From contig DAHZHT010000001.1 in the NCBI GenBank assembly GCA_027406905.1, positions 62,001-126,000 on the forward strand: a stretch of 64,000 nucleotides of DNA, written 5' to 3'. A program made the translations under genes and the position numbers. This stretch comes from Elusimicrobiota bacterium. Its GTDB lineage: Bacteria; Elusimicrobiota; Elusimicrobia; UBA1565; UBA9628. Positions 21,001-25,395 of the stretch are shown one piece after another. The first letter of the stretch is position 1, and every line of letters begins with the position of its first letter. Below the pieces are notes generated by a model that had not been told where the DNA came from, made no database searches, and worked only from the letters and a program-made list of their open reading frames with translations.

Positions 21001-22550
21001 GGGATCCAATTCCCAATCAATCTCTGTGGATTTGCGCCAACGGGACCCCTTGGAACACCAACTGTCCCAATAGCTATCCGCTCATTGACATTAACGGCGA
21101 CGGGGTTCCGGATAATTTTGCCTGGGGCGCAAGCACTATTCCCGATCAAGTGTCTTTGACCTGCGATGGAATTCCGACCACCGATTTGACCGGAACCGGA
21201 GTTTTGGATTTTGATCTCAACAAAGACGGGATTGTGGATATGGTTTTCCCGAACGGATTTGGAGGCATTCAAATCTTGTTAGGAAATAATATCGCTCAAC
21301 AGGGAAACAGCGCGGCGGCAGTCCCGGTCCCCGACCAAGGTTTTGTGCCTTCAGCCTGGACTGGGCGCACCAATCAGCTCCCGGTGGCGCTACCCAATAT
21401 TCCTATTCCCGGAAGCTATCAAGTCGCGGTCGGACCTTATTACAGTAATCCAACTGGCTATAGCGTTGTTTGGTCCTCTCTAACAGTGACAAGCGTTTCG
21501 ACTGCCGTCGTCAATGGAACTCTCACTTCCGGAATTGTTCAGAACTTGACCTTATCTTCCCCTCATATCACGCATTTAACCAGCGCGATGACCCCCAATA
21601 CCACGAGCTTTAGCGTTGATGACGCTTCTTCGCTTCAACTTCCCGGGCTTCTCTATGTCGGCAGCGAGATTTTAAGAGGAGAAAACGCCGGGAGTAACCA
21701 AATCAATGTGATCAGCCAGGCCGGAGACCCCGCTCCCGGAACCGGGCGAGGCCTTGAGGGAAGTTCTCCCATTCTCCATTTGTCCGGAGAGCCGGTCTCT
21801 GACGGCGCGGCCATTCTCTTTGCCCGGTACGTGACTTCGGCAGGGGTCATATCTCAGCCCAGGGCGGTTCAGGTCTTTAGGCCCGACCCCACTATCCCGG
21901 CGCCTCCGACCAACGTTCAGGTTTCAGAGACCAGTCAAACCAGCTATCCGATTAACTGGACTCCCTCCACTGATCCCAATTCCGGAGTCTTGGGATATGA
22001 AATTCAAGAGCGCGGCGGAGCTCCGAATGATTTGGCGGCCAATGTCGTTTGGAGAACGATTAATTTCATCTCGGCCCGCGTTCCCACCTATTTTGTCGGC
22101 GATCCCGAGTATCCGGGGGAAACCCCGCGTCCGACGGGAGATTTCTTTACCTATCAGATTCGCTCTTTCTCCGGCTCCGGGGCATTTTCTCCTTTCTCTG
22201 CTTTATCGACCAGCGTTCAAACCAGCGCGATTACCACTCCCATTGCCGGGGTGAGCAACTATCCCAATCCTTTTGATACCAGAAAAGGAGAACAGACTTG
22301 CATTTCTTATATTCTGGGCGCGGATTCTGATGTCACGATCACTCTTTATGATTTGTTGGGCTATGTCGTCAGGACTCTCAGTTATTCTTCCGGACAGCAA
22401 GGCGGAGTTGCCGGCCAAAACTGCGCGATGTGGGATGGAAAGGCTTCCTCGGGGCGTTATGTCGCTTTGGGAGGCTATATTGCCCGAATTCAAGTCAAAG
22501 GACCGCTAGGGTCTTCGACCCAGATTCGGAAAATCGGAGTGATTCATTAA
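6..22550 (+). CDS. Giant secreted repeat protein (adhesin-like) with FlgD-like C-terminal domain; N-terminus outside window
   Basis: The frame is open from the window edge and begins in mid-repeat, so the GTG at position 6 is not a credible start and the true protein is longer than 7,514 residues. Residues 1 to about 2790 hold about 22 Ig-like repeats of roughly 125 residues, each opening with a motif like FDNVPPTS, then ISGTA, a YWNG-type segment and a closing AxDNAGN. Residues about 2790-5040 hold a second type resembling bacterial Ig (Big_1/filamin-like) modules, several with LPGE...GKTGTP and D-x-Y-x-N segments. Residues about 5050-6990 hold about eight modules with IW-D-NN-G-FD segments. 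Acidic DxNxDG loops near 7030-7080 look calcium-binding. A fibronectin-III-like domain (about 7290-7400) precedes a terminal FlgD-like domain with NYPNPF near 7416. Role as surface adhesin or S-layer-like protein is inferred; no enzymatic domain was recognised. Confidence 0.85.
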   Translation: MGGSTFGFDNVAPTAGITTPQTQYVNSFDFLVGTATDDFSGVYNVQTAMYDETGGYWFNGTNFTGASIDWVNVSTTNTGILSATWNYSFATPTSGKNYIVMARAIDNAGNTQSVFNVPVSSETVLFDNTPPTLAISNPTNGATYSSLSSVSGTAADPAGPGGLASGVGTVKLQIENLTASPAQYWNGTSWVSASSTVTASGTNSWTYTLPALTTQNQYQIVAFAIDNAGNFQTPYSTYTIIYDTVPPVSDVTLPTEGAGYNATDIFTAITGTAQSPTPGAPIAQLQLSIEYDKGAGAWWNPTASPVQPGCPQGDFNSSTEIMMSTGTSPFDPWSFNFSSNCFISGSSYTIHTVATDAALPTGNVENPGAYRHFSVNTQPPTSYIQQPPNGGAYQNLASIYGTATDLVAVSTVEVCIKSFGADQVEDSVGCSLGGDDEIWNGTQFQSLISTWVVSIGTANWSYATSGIWGPNGVFRVMSKAIDASGNIETPAPGNVFDIDNQPPLASFAVPVNGSYYNKLNDLYGTATDCFGTGGTCQPADSGIYPNGSVQIAVSSGPNFNTWWNGTAYASGLTWNTVSFTGSSSGTWNWGVGTPSLTSGVQYLALSRGTDNAGNVQSIFGVGISSNIFGFDDVPPLSAITSPATETSTNSVSAISGTASDDYSGVHQMNLRISEVLADGNTYYWTGTVTTPNFSWSSMTATNLSPIYNGGTGPGFSSGTWTYTDSSLSGAWTSGNLYTLFAYGVDNAGNVNVVGSTNVFMYDTQTVPPVIIKPVAGAFYGPNKPLPDISGTATDIPVSPLTGVAEVQVRLSSGPLSNQTYWNGSSWISTFNTWNTATGTATWTYPEPSGVNGWQNAVEYQANAQLYDLAGNLSQGATAAFVWDSAPPDDQLLIPSTSSAYVSGPLSTLSGTAIDPGPAGLYSGLQAVQISIEINPGSGGNFWNGNTFAVAAQTWLNASGVTAGAQTANWSFTGSTPTWVNGTQYEVCSQALDEVGNVSLQSCDTFVFDSSAPTTDITLPPNNNPQDSLTQISGTAASAEANVPLQAVWVRFFDQNITEYWDESAHTFDNISASNAWFISSTTLSGSSAWTTWFATFTFSNATIYSVNAMAEDAAGNFDPVTSTRTFLYDTVPPVSNVVSPAKGSYINSLSQISGTSYDPGAPYDSGVSLVQVAIRDNQTGLWWGGSSFNSSSLFPFTLASTAPWSYSGLTTAQLTSGSSYYITASATDNAGNVEGFYTAGGSTITFNDVAPTSFISVPNQAQLNNLAQTSGSAAAAFSDVQLSTVSLAVEDTGTGQYYDLATSTFDLNSPNWFAAEGSTSAWFYNFSPQPWENNHNYVIYSSATDLAGNVQTSISSAAFLFDVEGPTVTLLTAPYINASVAYASGTITDSPGFVTSLSIALSSAGGNGGWWNGATFTSNVPVYTSTSSFTVGTPDLWQWNNAISPTNYLVNSVQYLVRAFGEDSANNQTIANIGNFTFDNEAPIAGIITPSSGAFYNSLATISGTASDNVGIATVTISIEDLTTGVCYSTGTSSFGGACPDYFPVAGNCQNAVGNPASCAWSYSNISWTNEHQYLVLSKAEDLAANTQNVFAVGVSSNEFVFDTTLPLVGLSTPPASIPEPPGSFRMSSVSPISGTASVSAPDELSSVQVCVQQLTGGLGDFWNPVAGAFDQTSCDWMTATTANSWVNWSTMTAIPWVSGDQYAIIARSEDSAGNFSVPYSTYDIVFDNTPPITAVVLPASGTYINAGGIAQIYGTMQDQTQIGADTGTVTTVDIEINNISADTCWNGTSFQAPPCPVLGGSVIVPVYQSSWSLNAAYVPPVADLISGDSYYLTTSGTDNAYPAGNVEAYSSSINSQVVVDTIPPTGVVTSPTNGAVIASLTTITGTAQDVGYNPSGVSNASQIAVAIGQVSPSNGCWNGTITGGTFTLSGCPIFYPITNSGLGGTYSSGFWSVNAPPLTTKYTYRVWVQVTDNAGNVEPLSEVSSMTFTYDTTAPGIAITAPQGLPSVGGNLNAATTLAGTASDQFGILYASVAFQEADTLMYYSGVTSTFSSTTPVWFNAPVTGTAPNFSWISSTWPAIAPTTGRKYNVYSEAANLSGVLTSPVSITIEWDTTPPLSAPTFPANVSYVNNISSITGTAEDPGATPSGVAGVNTQIESISQNSCWTGSAFTGTCGPTGVWLSGAALGVPVGGVYPWTNTSNLPPSNNSGGFANGSQYIVTSQAFDLATNTQTVTTQNSFYFDASSPTAVVQFPLQDKYYNSVPDITGTAQDNAPGDFNVLFPRVRIYDISLAEAWDSADNKFDLAETSTAAWNVANSSSSTGAPFNWAFNTSVINWQPRDFSTGSGYRIDVWVLDDAGNYTVTSTTFGFTNVPPSSLVTFPAPNGVWFDSMTIINGTALDNYAPITNVSLEMWYSTNGVTNYWETVLPHWTTTPGFVSLSVTGAEGSAIPWSYTGVDFNDPTSNNFSWHGGGGNLPPDGMTFNLITQAVDAAGNVQTLYSTATFNFDNVPPTSGLQTPPPNSAQNSIGELIGTAADDASGVKSDVISIYQNETANYFNGTGFNSSSQMWITPSLYISSWTYLNGSLSFVNGDHYIFYSSATDVATNIQTAVSASEVLFDTVPPTSNVISPSNGATDAQDEIISGGASDPGFTSGIAGTGSGVYPGASPTWQKGAIQVAVFLDTAPYAETSGPVAYPGWDSTGYWWNGSTWVAAGAVPTPPIWVNATYGSDGLGDWTYTGLVCPSPNPTNIPCWQDGQQYYTWSRSIDNAGNVENVINNGPLFFIAAPAVGFTVTISSNPSVAGSNGSEISMTVEAIDANGNRATGYQGNVSFYIDGVPGGPETMGDNGNYAHDLAYGLPQAYTFTSGVGGDNGVHTFTDVFLRKAGNRQLRVQQSNNSAIFGVLPIVVQPASPYQVQVIANYPSGQTPAPGTSNGVSGSPSSFTDGTPVPFLIQVTDQFWNLTVSSSVTVNLLSSDPNDYCENSSAPLVFTGSTTVNHIFVTAGNQTLAASGAGTYPNSDNPSTPVPIVGQPASRLLAVLPGETLNQGKACAQPFGKTGTPSPMEAGLQFGATVYGVDAYYNVDVSANFQVQADLINDPYAVKPSSQNLVNGTTEFFFTPVVAVSSEGVIAQASSLPSGTSYYITPNEPRAWWNAPVKLQLIAQGQVAAPGLSPYTDNPTTGGRSVTTPATLTAGVTTYLTVNVVDAYYNVVSGATPFIPSLSVSSYNIVAQMNFLGDPNIQGRGLDPNPYQLSLVNGTTQFSVIPVTENLTPGTSIQIVDTGLTGTNYFADTVSSIPVQANSAIALQVLVPSQQPDQGTVLGKTGTAGPLTAGVSYNVIVRAVDEFNNLANSGRQVALSANDPYATIPSPQPLASGQATFSGFIPSIATGNLTVEAYDDSGNTPALSSQTDSGITVNPGPASQLVVVPPGESLSGGKTTSPAGLTGTVSTQTAGAAFSVSIYATDSRYNWVDTYNATGLSLTSNDPLASNLGSFNLTNGSDVVSGLTLYTAGTRSITASGGSLTASSSTLTLAPNSPVKLLVLLPTETRTPGLSGSTGRTGSPFTVQAGSPFNAEVDITDAFWNLEPGTSQQVELEASNPFGTVTPSSAVIVSSAIFSVTLRSATTQTLYAQMVQSPPPWGPALAVDTSSIVNVTPAPAKSLLIVLPGENFDQGSPTGKSGAPQPQTAGTAFNVTVGVVDQYFNLVPGYSDVVQVNTPLDPYAPAIATASINTAFGYTNPPMPATLLMATTGDYLSADDFSGSGLSPDPQSSTFTLTSAQAMGIQLVMPGQVALPGSGDYPNGGIGGAISTATAGSSQAGAPYVATINLVDKYMNVVGSAGQCPPVIVQTNDPYAVQVGTIPLANGGSLTTPLNFVTKSTQSQVQVGIGIDPAVCPTNAVCPANAGSVCLAEAPAAETPLFQVFASTAVAMKVILPGQSLTPGKCNVKPGIECAAITGEPGVTGSPDPFLIQVPATSMIADVYLVDAYNNITTNIPAGNSQQDTNPPATMPTVQLSFPSDPLASPPPSETLSLGNWPFSVSPFTALSTYTVVASTTSTSAVNFSSATSDFFVVWPGPADYLEFSNYPSTTSAGTPFTPDLAVYDKYRNLVSTGPNGYSDTVEYEGETFPNPIQNTSFVPSFVAFDSSTDIGIIVDTPSVTLFKAGLRYIEAYDQANTNINTNVSGYVSNPEIYVNPGPPAAVAVSPSGPTTVSAGSLVPNAPGYTNITGQVVDAYGNTLTAAATVYLAIATDSVTSLGVGTTGYLAINYNNGAGWIDVGASTTVYTDSNGQVGVSTPTIAYFVSSHAGDWARIWVGTGTVPSNINPFITQQIDISGIITTVGGTPSQIVFISSQTQAYAGITSPAGAGALYTLERLDDFGNVTDEGNTTLIMQIPTAQETIHTNAGFALGTSGTGGDYGFMILSGGQLFFTTQCFIPNGSSTCLVQYHDKMSSYSGLNPASNTGADGRPGYWTIQVLLSGSLANQAQLQMDPDATYQMGFGNNYQEETAGTVLYNSQSVPFYAQLQDIFGNPTIATATVTVLLSTVTRQSSPFDDFAGFSASSAAFPASRLGVSPAFASPTSTLTISLDQYQTTFYYMDTEASTAYASSAPVIGLTALNLPGLLTGTQPVDIVANDIDHVAITTSTAVQISSGSIATLQAGTTSQEFFLITQDVFDNPSPLLSGQDYHGTGSAHFELSSDSPGQVFFSTAQPGNFSVQPATETMVLGAYATGFYVIDDTVTVSGYHHLYATDLNGDGFLTVPSSYSVLPGPTAGIVFENPSRRLIAGTTVEYYPSYTVGAPTNTVIAAALVDQFGNITTSTNTYTILYSADNSNAWMGTDPTAVIVATNPSGSWNNVGPGVTFNVSIPGGSSLSAAPIYFWDTVAGTTTVTAQATLGGSNVFSLSSQQEIITPGAAYYLTFHHPYDIANPLKVNVPGPITTTETLPNGTTVQWGVNARDLFGNVATGDSINGQYFSGEVDFFVSDSTQNVNLIDLLHGTTYHDFVPTDAGVYNDMQVTDKVVEALHVSATDFAAIPPIWGETDDGSRTDLYTTNPIDRSTGDIYTAGVVVLPTDLAPQNPLPTSKQQAGVTLTTLAQGDGTTPQSPSPVPMIRLGLSIDPGGVPSLAAQLSEMNVFANPAGNLNNDHITQVGFYQDTDKTGVFDPVNDLLIASGTYDATVNGWHFGDPAFSEIPMDQSQPAATTLTAAEQYFFVTIRIASSGYTTGELPASFGMDIVGPSDIILTSTSTVGMAINNFPIYTTTSTVLPGEPDIFVQGQSINAYWQPSGAPSPSTFTYVNQGVQNVGVLALQMWTNLYTGVVNTIFINNAGLDSDVNGVNLYLCTNASLQPINPCPGFAPAVDLLVASATFVSGSAQLNISDPSGVAGTIGTSTNTYFVAYNISPTAANGDSEGANITNGSVIAPSGAGLVQSFSQIVSATATISATPNVVNLTAVNAAGGPSGNIEPISASAVQNSTNVPVVKFTVQTYSGSAAWTGLKLDRWLPSTMLSGNGQYNASEAMVNKASDITNIRIWLDVPNTGLFSSTSDVIVSPVSITHVFPTTTLNQNLGATDTSPETIAVADASAMYSLDNPFANSQSNDPNPVTGQTFERLVINDAQTSELAKEVVYCYGVNFSTSVFTNCYRAQEGTSEMAFSSGTIVSGPVRIPIQGTLGTGNQALSPSAQNFFVTYDLSPFATVSSQAYVGAIIPSVSTVSFIDLNDSSGGEIALNDPTVNLSTVSLPGCLGPGTNGTIYEPNPYDSLILPSTNYFQIAAPKTVCPTEWGIAPIGETSIVRLQQVLHYPDLVDVIATDTIDGNISGSPSLAFQANSESFAQQNSTVAIAEMNLNTFISDGQLRWMVVFATGSATSGGVVTPDVDMVSVWYDKNGDGVLDQGDVLLGTGTFGNYGGLPLEAQVNMFTPIEIVPNAYATQAQRYFIAYHITPNALPINPITFQPRTLGAMVLPSTGTVGSFPEGQPTPPDNPVENSIVLPDSYDPASPLPFASQLRQIVASPQTLTVQATPYFSDQFGNSYPAPILQEAIAQEAAGTVDTSWVITSTAGLPTPPPGTTSYVLVDQEIVSYQGLGILLSGPTTGPALLGVTRGLVNTLPVAHSPGAVIAPTLQQGVSNAVALRLDVWSSGTQMEWNSLTLDRIIPTGLNGQDSDLLDVKMWDTCASGVSCVVGAPFAPSADLNIGESSMGSPDNPTAESALSLSNQGQPFVMITPSTITFYVTLDVSPSARFTYPTLAPYNEVTGVFASTVAFTTLPAGNSNSVCVAQNGVCTSQAQVASPAFVLVPTINTVSINLAQLSGQTVVQNTVDYPMLRLQMQTNQNSAIITGLTLQHITSNGALDSDITAIKVWRSTDGVGAFDAADSTETSTGVYPNMISFGNDLFSSGTANIILRDPILVSTTPWYYFVTYDFSQFASIGSFDGIGVSSAGAFAVQVPNVAVLVGSPTFVSNPLTQVEKVQSALTLGVNDVAANIPPVTQAAQNVEFLAFNLVTSVGLSPWRNIILERGGASQNPNTPLGANTDVKFVRVWKDLNNNGILDPGDLDISDVTTALGVAVSSNTGVFYSTAGYAIGYSTFDLVVISTNGFPRNNVGNMVGGQIYVGGAELMTFSGPGCQSNPTPGIDTVTGHPCLSISSRGNALGAGPTPILSWSSGTVAEKVDVFDQLNNKDVDHTVYLNSDQLIAPTAQMFFVAYDVGDDAVPSNLIGVNIRAPSWFGLPDGDQMSSNLYLNITKNNPLGTATTGYPFVGSIVAISPISLSVSGFTIAPAGAAPGQQNVPLLELQLNTNGDFTNISTMRITQIGGPTSPAPNGDFSNMSVWLDNGSGVFLPQYEPELGSFNMVSGSSIALVNLNYKGIPYLSVSTNTTTLYIAANISTSAVIGNASGALLAKFSDMLSENGSPLPVESNPSAAPPITSALTTIAPLTVPSVCLSTSAAPVIVVRAQPGVPAIAVGQPAFAEVNPSSCNNGQNSTNPRNNICRDQNGDPIPNQSLWICANGTPWNTNCPNSYPLIDINGDGVPDNFAWGASTIPDQVSLTCDGIPTTDLTGTGVLDFDLNKDGIVDMVFPNGFGGIQILLGNNIAQQGNSAAAVPVPDQGFVPSAWTGRTNQLPVALPNIPIPGSYQVAVGPYYSNPTGYSVVWSSLTVTSVSTAVVNGTLTSGIVQNLTLSSPHITHLTSAMTPNTTSFSVDDASSLQLPGLLYVGSEILRGENAGSNQINVISQAGDPAPGTGRGLEGSSPILHLSGEPVSDGAAILFARYVTSAGVISQPRAVQVFRPDPTIPAPPTNVQVSETSQTSYPINWTPSTDPNSGVLGYEIQERGGAPNDLAANVVWRTINFISARVPTYFVGDPEYPGETPRPTGDFFTYQIRSFSGSGAFSPFSALSTSVQTSAITTPIAGVSNYPNPFDTRKGEQTCISYILGADSDVTITLYDLLGYVVRTLSYSSGQQGGVAGQNCAMWDGKASSGRYVALGGYIARIQVKGPLGSSTQIRKIGVIH

Positions 22551-22570
22551 TGACGCGAGACGGAATCTTG

Positions 22571-22594
22571 AAAAAAGGGGACTGTCCCTTTTTT
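22571..22594. repeat. Intergenic palindrome, AGGGACTGTCCCT family, copy 1
   Basis: An A6 tract, GGGGAC, a central T, GTCCC and a T6 tract form a hairpin-capable inverted repeat with one extra G in the left arm. It lies between the convergent 3' ends of the giant gene and the GGDEF gene and just reaches the last bases of the latter. The T and A runs make it a plausible bidirectional terminator. Related copies lie at 36576, 37216 and 63138. Confidence 0.8.
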
Positions 22595-23468
22595 AGCGCA
22601 GAGATTTTTTCATTCGGTACATCGCGGCGTCGGCGGCGCGAATAAGCCTGGAGATATGATGGGTAGGCGGGGTTCCGGCAATTCCGTAGCTAAAGCTGAT
22701 TTGAGATTTTTTGGCGCGAGTCCAAATTCTGCTCATAACTGCCGCCGCTTTTTCGGGATTAAGGCCCGGGAGTATGGCGGTAAATTCGTCTCCGCCGTAA
22801 CGAAAAACCATGTCTTCTTCTCGCCTTAGAGAGTCGCGTAAAATAGCGGAAAAAGATTTAAGGAACCGATCGCCGGCCTTATGCCCTTTGGAGTCATTAA
22901 TCAATTTAAATTCGTTTAAGTCCATTAACACAAGGGAAAGCGGATAATTCTGCCTTCGGGCTCTGGCCCATTCTTGTTTGAGCAATTGATCGAAATGGCG
23001 GCGATTAAAAAGGCCGGTCAAGTTATCGGTGCGGCACAAATCTTCAAGTTTTCTTTCTAGCCGGACGCGGTCGCTGATGTCTTTGAAGATGCCAAGAGTG
23101 CCGATAAGATTTCCGCGCCTGTCTCTAAGCATCGAAGCGGCGAGGCTGGCGTAAATAACGTGGCCGTTTTTTCCTCTTAAAATGGTTTGGTGGTTTTTAA
23201 TCTTTCCGTTCTCGGTTAGAATCCTCATGATTTTTTTGGCTTCGAGAATTCCCTCCTGATATATCTCGCGGGCGTAGCGATTTTCCATTTCTCCGGATTT
23301 AAAGCCGATCATTTCTTCGGCGCCAGGGCTAAAATAGATAAATTTCCCCGACATATCGGTCGTGCAGATGGCATCAGGGCTTGAAGAAACGATAGCCTCA
23401 AGATATTCTTTAGCCCTGATAAAATCGGAGGATAGGTGAATTAGCGGGGCGTCAGTCAATTCATTCAT
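22593..23468 (-). CDS. PAS-GGDEF protein, probable diguanylate cyclase
   Basis: The 291-residue protein has an N-terminal PAS sensor domain (about residues 15-130; segments DAICTTDMSGKFIYFSPGA and GTLGIFKDISDR) and a C-terminal GGDEF domain (about 130-290) with the intact catalytic signature RYGGDEF and the upstream DLTGLFNRRHF segment. The family makes cyclic di-GMP from two GTP. No signal peptide or membrane segment is seen, so it should be cytoplasmic. No RxxD inhibitory site is clear just before GGDEF. It ends against the palindrome shared with the giant gene. A PilZ gene (43.8 kb) and a GEMM-I riboswitch (55.7 kb) in this window could respond to its product; that link is inferred. Confidence 0.9.
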   Translation of the reverse strand: MNELTDAPLIHLSSDFIRAKEYLEAIVSSSPDAICTTDMSGKFIYFSPGAEEMIGFKSGEMENRYAREIYQEGILEAKKIMRILTENGKIKNHQTILRGKNGHVIYASLAASMLRDRRGNLIGTLGIFKDISDRVRLERKLEDLCRTDNLTGLFNRRHFDQLLKQEWARARRQNYPLSLVLMDLNEFKLINDSKGHKAGDRFLKSFSAILRDSLRREEDMVFRYGGDEFTAILPGLNPEKAAAVMSRIWTRAKKSQISFSYGIAGTPPTHHISRLIRAADAAMYRMKKSLR

Positions 23469-23514
23469 ACCTTTAGTATAAAGATATTCCCAATTTAAGG
23501 GTAGGGGCTAAAGT

Positions 23515-23535
23515 CCTAGGCGGCGTCTAGGCCCT
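23515..23535. repeat. Intergenic palindrome, CCTAG-N7-CTAGG family, copy 1
   Basis: CCTAG and CTAGG arms flank a 7-base loop, followed by GCCCT. The 13-base string GCGTCTAGGCCCT is identical to one at 47853-47865, and the arms are also shared. It overlaps the last codons of the hypothetical minus-strand gene beginning at 24069. Confidence 0.5.
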
Positions 23536-24069
23536 TGGACGGAAAAACCCGAGGATTTTTCCAAATATTCCCGCAGAAGGGTCAGAGGCTCTTAAAGGAT
23601 GCTTTTGTGCCCATTGAAGGATTCCGTTGCTTATCAACGGTCTCTCTAACAGAATGCAGCTATCTTTGGGGAGGGGCGTGGTTTTAGGCGCGAGAAATTC
23701 CCGTTGCGGAGGAGTCATGACCTGGACCACCATGCGCCCTTGTTCATCGGTAAAAGACGTCGGTTCGGCATAATAACCGTTGACGACTTCTTCTAAAGCC
23801 TTGGAGTCGATTAAATGCTGATCGGATAAGGCGAGGTAAGGGGGCAGGCAGGGTTTTTGAGAGACGTGATTGGATGAAATCCAATAAAGAGTCAAGGCGG
23901 GGGGGAGCGGTTTTGAGGGAAAGTTCGCGGGCTTATGACCTCCAAGCCACATCTCTTCAACACCGGCTTCGGCGGCGGTTTTAATTTGCCTTTCTAAAAC
24001 CGTATCGCGCCCAATTTTTTCCAGCGCCATATCGGGGTGGGAAACCATCAGCATCGCGCGGGTCATCAT
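23527..24069 (-). CDS. Hypothetical protein, possible nucleotidyltransferase-like fragment
   Basis: This 180-residue frame is not recognised with confidence. Its N-terminal part (LERQIKTAAEAGVEEMWLGG) has the feel of the 'R-x-x-LERQI-x-x-A-x-x-AGV' helix of sugar-nucleotide or inositol-phosphate nucleotidyltransferases, but the GG-x-G-T-R-type nucleotide-binding loop of that family is absent. The C-terminus is basic (GFFRPRA). No signal peptide or membrane segment is present. It is transcribed divergently from the aminotransferase gene across 63 bases, and the palindrome at 23515-23535 forms its 3' end. It could be a shortened relative of nucleotidyltransferase domains found fused to CDP-alcohol phosphatidyltransferases, or unrelated. 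Confidence 0.5.
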   Translation of the reverse strand: MMTRAMLMVSHPDMALEKIGRDTVLERQIKTAAEAGVEEMWLGGHKPANFPSKPLPPALTLYWISSNHVSQKPCLPPYLALSDQHLIDSKALEEVVNGYYAEPTSFTDEQGRMVVQVMTPPQREFLAPKTTPLPKDSCILLERPLISNGILQWAQKHPLRASDPSAGIFGKILGFFRPRA

Positions 24070-24132
24070 AAATTCTACTTTTTGATTCTATCAATTTGCA
24101 GTTAGGCGTTTAAAACTTGCTAGCATCATTTT

Positions 24133-25395
24133 ATGGCGCGCCGAATCCCCAACTCGGAAATTAACCTCTTCCAATTGATTTATATCCTGTTAAAGCAATA
24201 CCGCGAGAATTCCGGCATGGAGCCTTTAAACCTTTCTTTGGGCAACCCGGATGGAATTCCGCCGGAGGAAATACTTGGGTTAGAGTCGCGGTTCGCCAAA
24301 GACCCGGCCTACGATTATCACGCCTACGCCGAAGATAAGAATTTGTTTAATTTCGCCGAAGGAATGGTTTCCCTTCATTCCGGAGTGGAGATGAAAAAAA
24401 ACTCTCATTTGGAAGCGTTTCCCATTGCCGGAATTAAGACCACTAGCGCGCTTTTGCTTTTGGCTTGCGGATTGGGAGAAAGGCGAGATTTAATCTATGC
24501 GTCTAATCTTCCGGCCTATGACATTGTGGGGGTTTGGGGCGAGAAATATTTAAAATCTCGCCGCATGGTTTGGCCGCTTTGCGGCGCCGACAATATGCGC
24601 CTCAACGTCAGACGTCTTAAAGAAGCCGTCGCGCGTTTGGGCCATCAAAGGCTCGAACTTATTTTTACCGTGCGGCCTGGAAATCCCGCGTCTGTTGGAG
24701 CCTCCCATCAAGAATGGACTGAGCTCATTTCTTTTTGTCTTGAGCGCAAAATTAGATTGGCAAACGACGGAGCCTATGCGGGACTGGCTGGAGAAAAACA
24801 CGTTCCCCTGGCGTCTGTCGCCAAAGACTATCCGGAGCTTGAATGGGTTGAGATGTACTCGGTCAGTAAATCCTTTAGCGACCCTGGGGCTCGTTTGGGC
24901 GCGATTGTCGGTTCGAGAGATTTTGTGCGCGATTATCTGATGATCAAGGGAAATACCGATTCCGGGCCTGTTCCTTTCGTTATGGCCGCTTACGGGAAAT
25001 TTCTTCAGGACCCCAAAAACGCGCGAGAGGTTTTATCGCGATTGCGAGGTCTCTATCGGCGGCGTCTGGAATACGTGATTCCATTATTTAAAAAATCAGG
25101 CCTTATTCCCGCCTGCGAAACCGAGGCGGGTTTTTTTACTTTATGGAAAGTTCCTGGAAGCGTTTTAGGGGTGGATCTCGCGCGAGAGGCAAAAGGCCGA
25201 AATTCCAATTTGGCGGAAGCTTTTAACCGCCTCGTGATTTCGAGAACCGGGCTCGCCGGAGTCCACTTTTTAGGACAGGATGAAAACGGCGATCCCGAAC
25301 CCTTGATCCGTTATGCCGTTTGCGCGGACGTTTTAAACCCCCTGTTTAAAGAAAGGTTTGAAGCGGCCTTAGAAACTCTCCGTCCACGCTATTAG
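24133..25395 (+). CDS. PLP-dependent class I/II aminotransferase
   Basis: The 420-residue protein has the fold-type I aminotransferase layout. It shows an N-terminal LSLGNPDG segment, a substrate-side RPGNPASVG (the conserved Asn-Pro), ANDGAYAGL (cofactor-contacting Asp and Tyr) and the Schiff-base lysine in SVSKSFSDPGARLG at about K246, with the conserved Arg near the C-terminus (EPLIRYAV). Length matches the family (about 400). The ATG at 24133 is preceded by a short divergent promoter region. The preferred amino donor cannot be read from sequence. It resembles LL-diaminopimelate/alanine-type aminotransferases most, but is not close enough for a symbol. It stands alone, with the hypothetical gene divergent upstream. 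Confidence 0.88.
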   Translation: MARRIPNSEINLFQLIYILLKQYRENSGMEPLNLSLGNPDGIPPEEILGLESRFAKDPAYDYHAYAEDKNLFNFAEGMVSLHSGVEMKKNSHLEAFPIAGIKTTSALLLLACGLGERRDLIYASNLPAYDIVGVWGEKYLKSRRMVWPLCGADNMRLNVRRLKEAVARLGHQRLELIFTVRPGNPASVGASHQEWTELISFCLERKIRLANDGAYAGLAGEKHVPLASVAKDYPELEWVEMYSVSKSFSDPGARLGAIVGSRDFVRDYLMIKGNTDSGPVPFVMAAYGKFLQDPKNAREVLSRLRGLYRRRLEYVIPLFKKSGLIPACETEAGFFTLWKVPGSVLGVDLAREAKGRNSNLAEAFNRLVISRTGLAGVHFLGQDENGDPEPLIRYAVCADVLNPLFKERFEAALETLRPRY

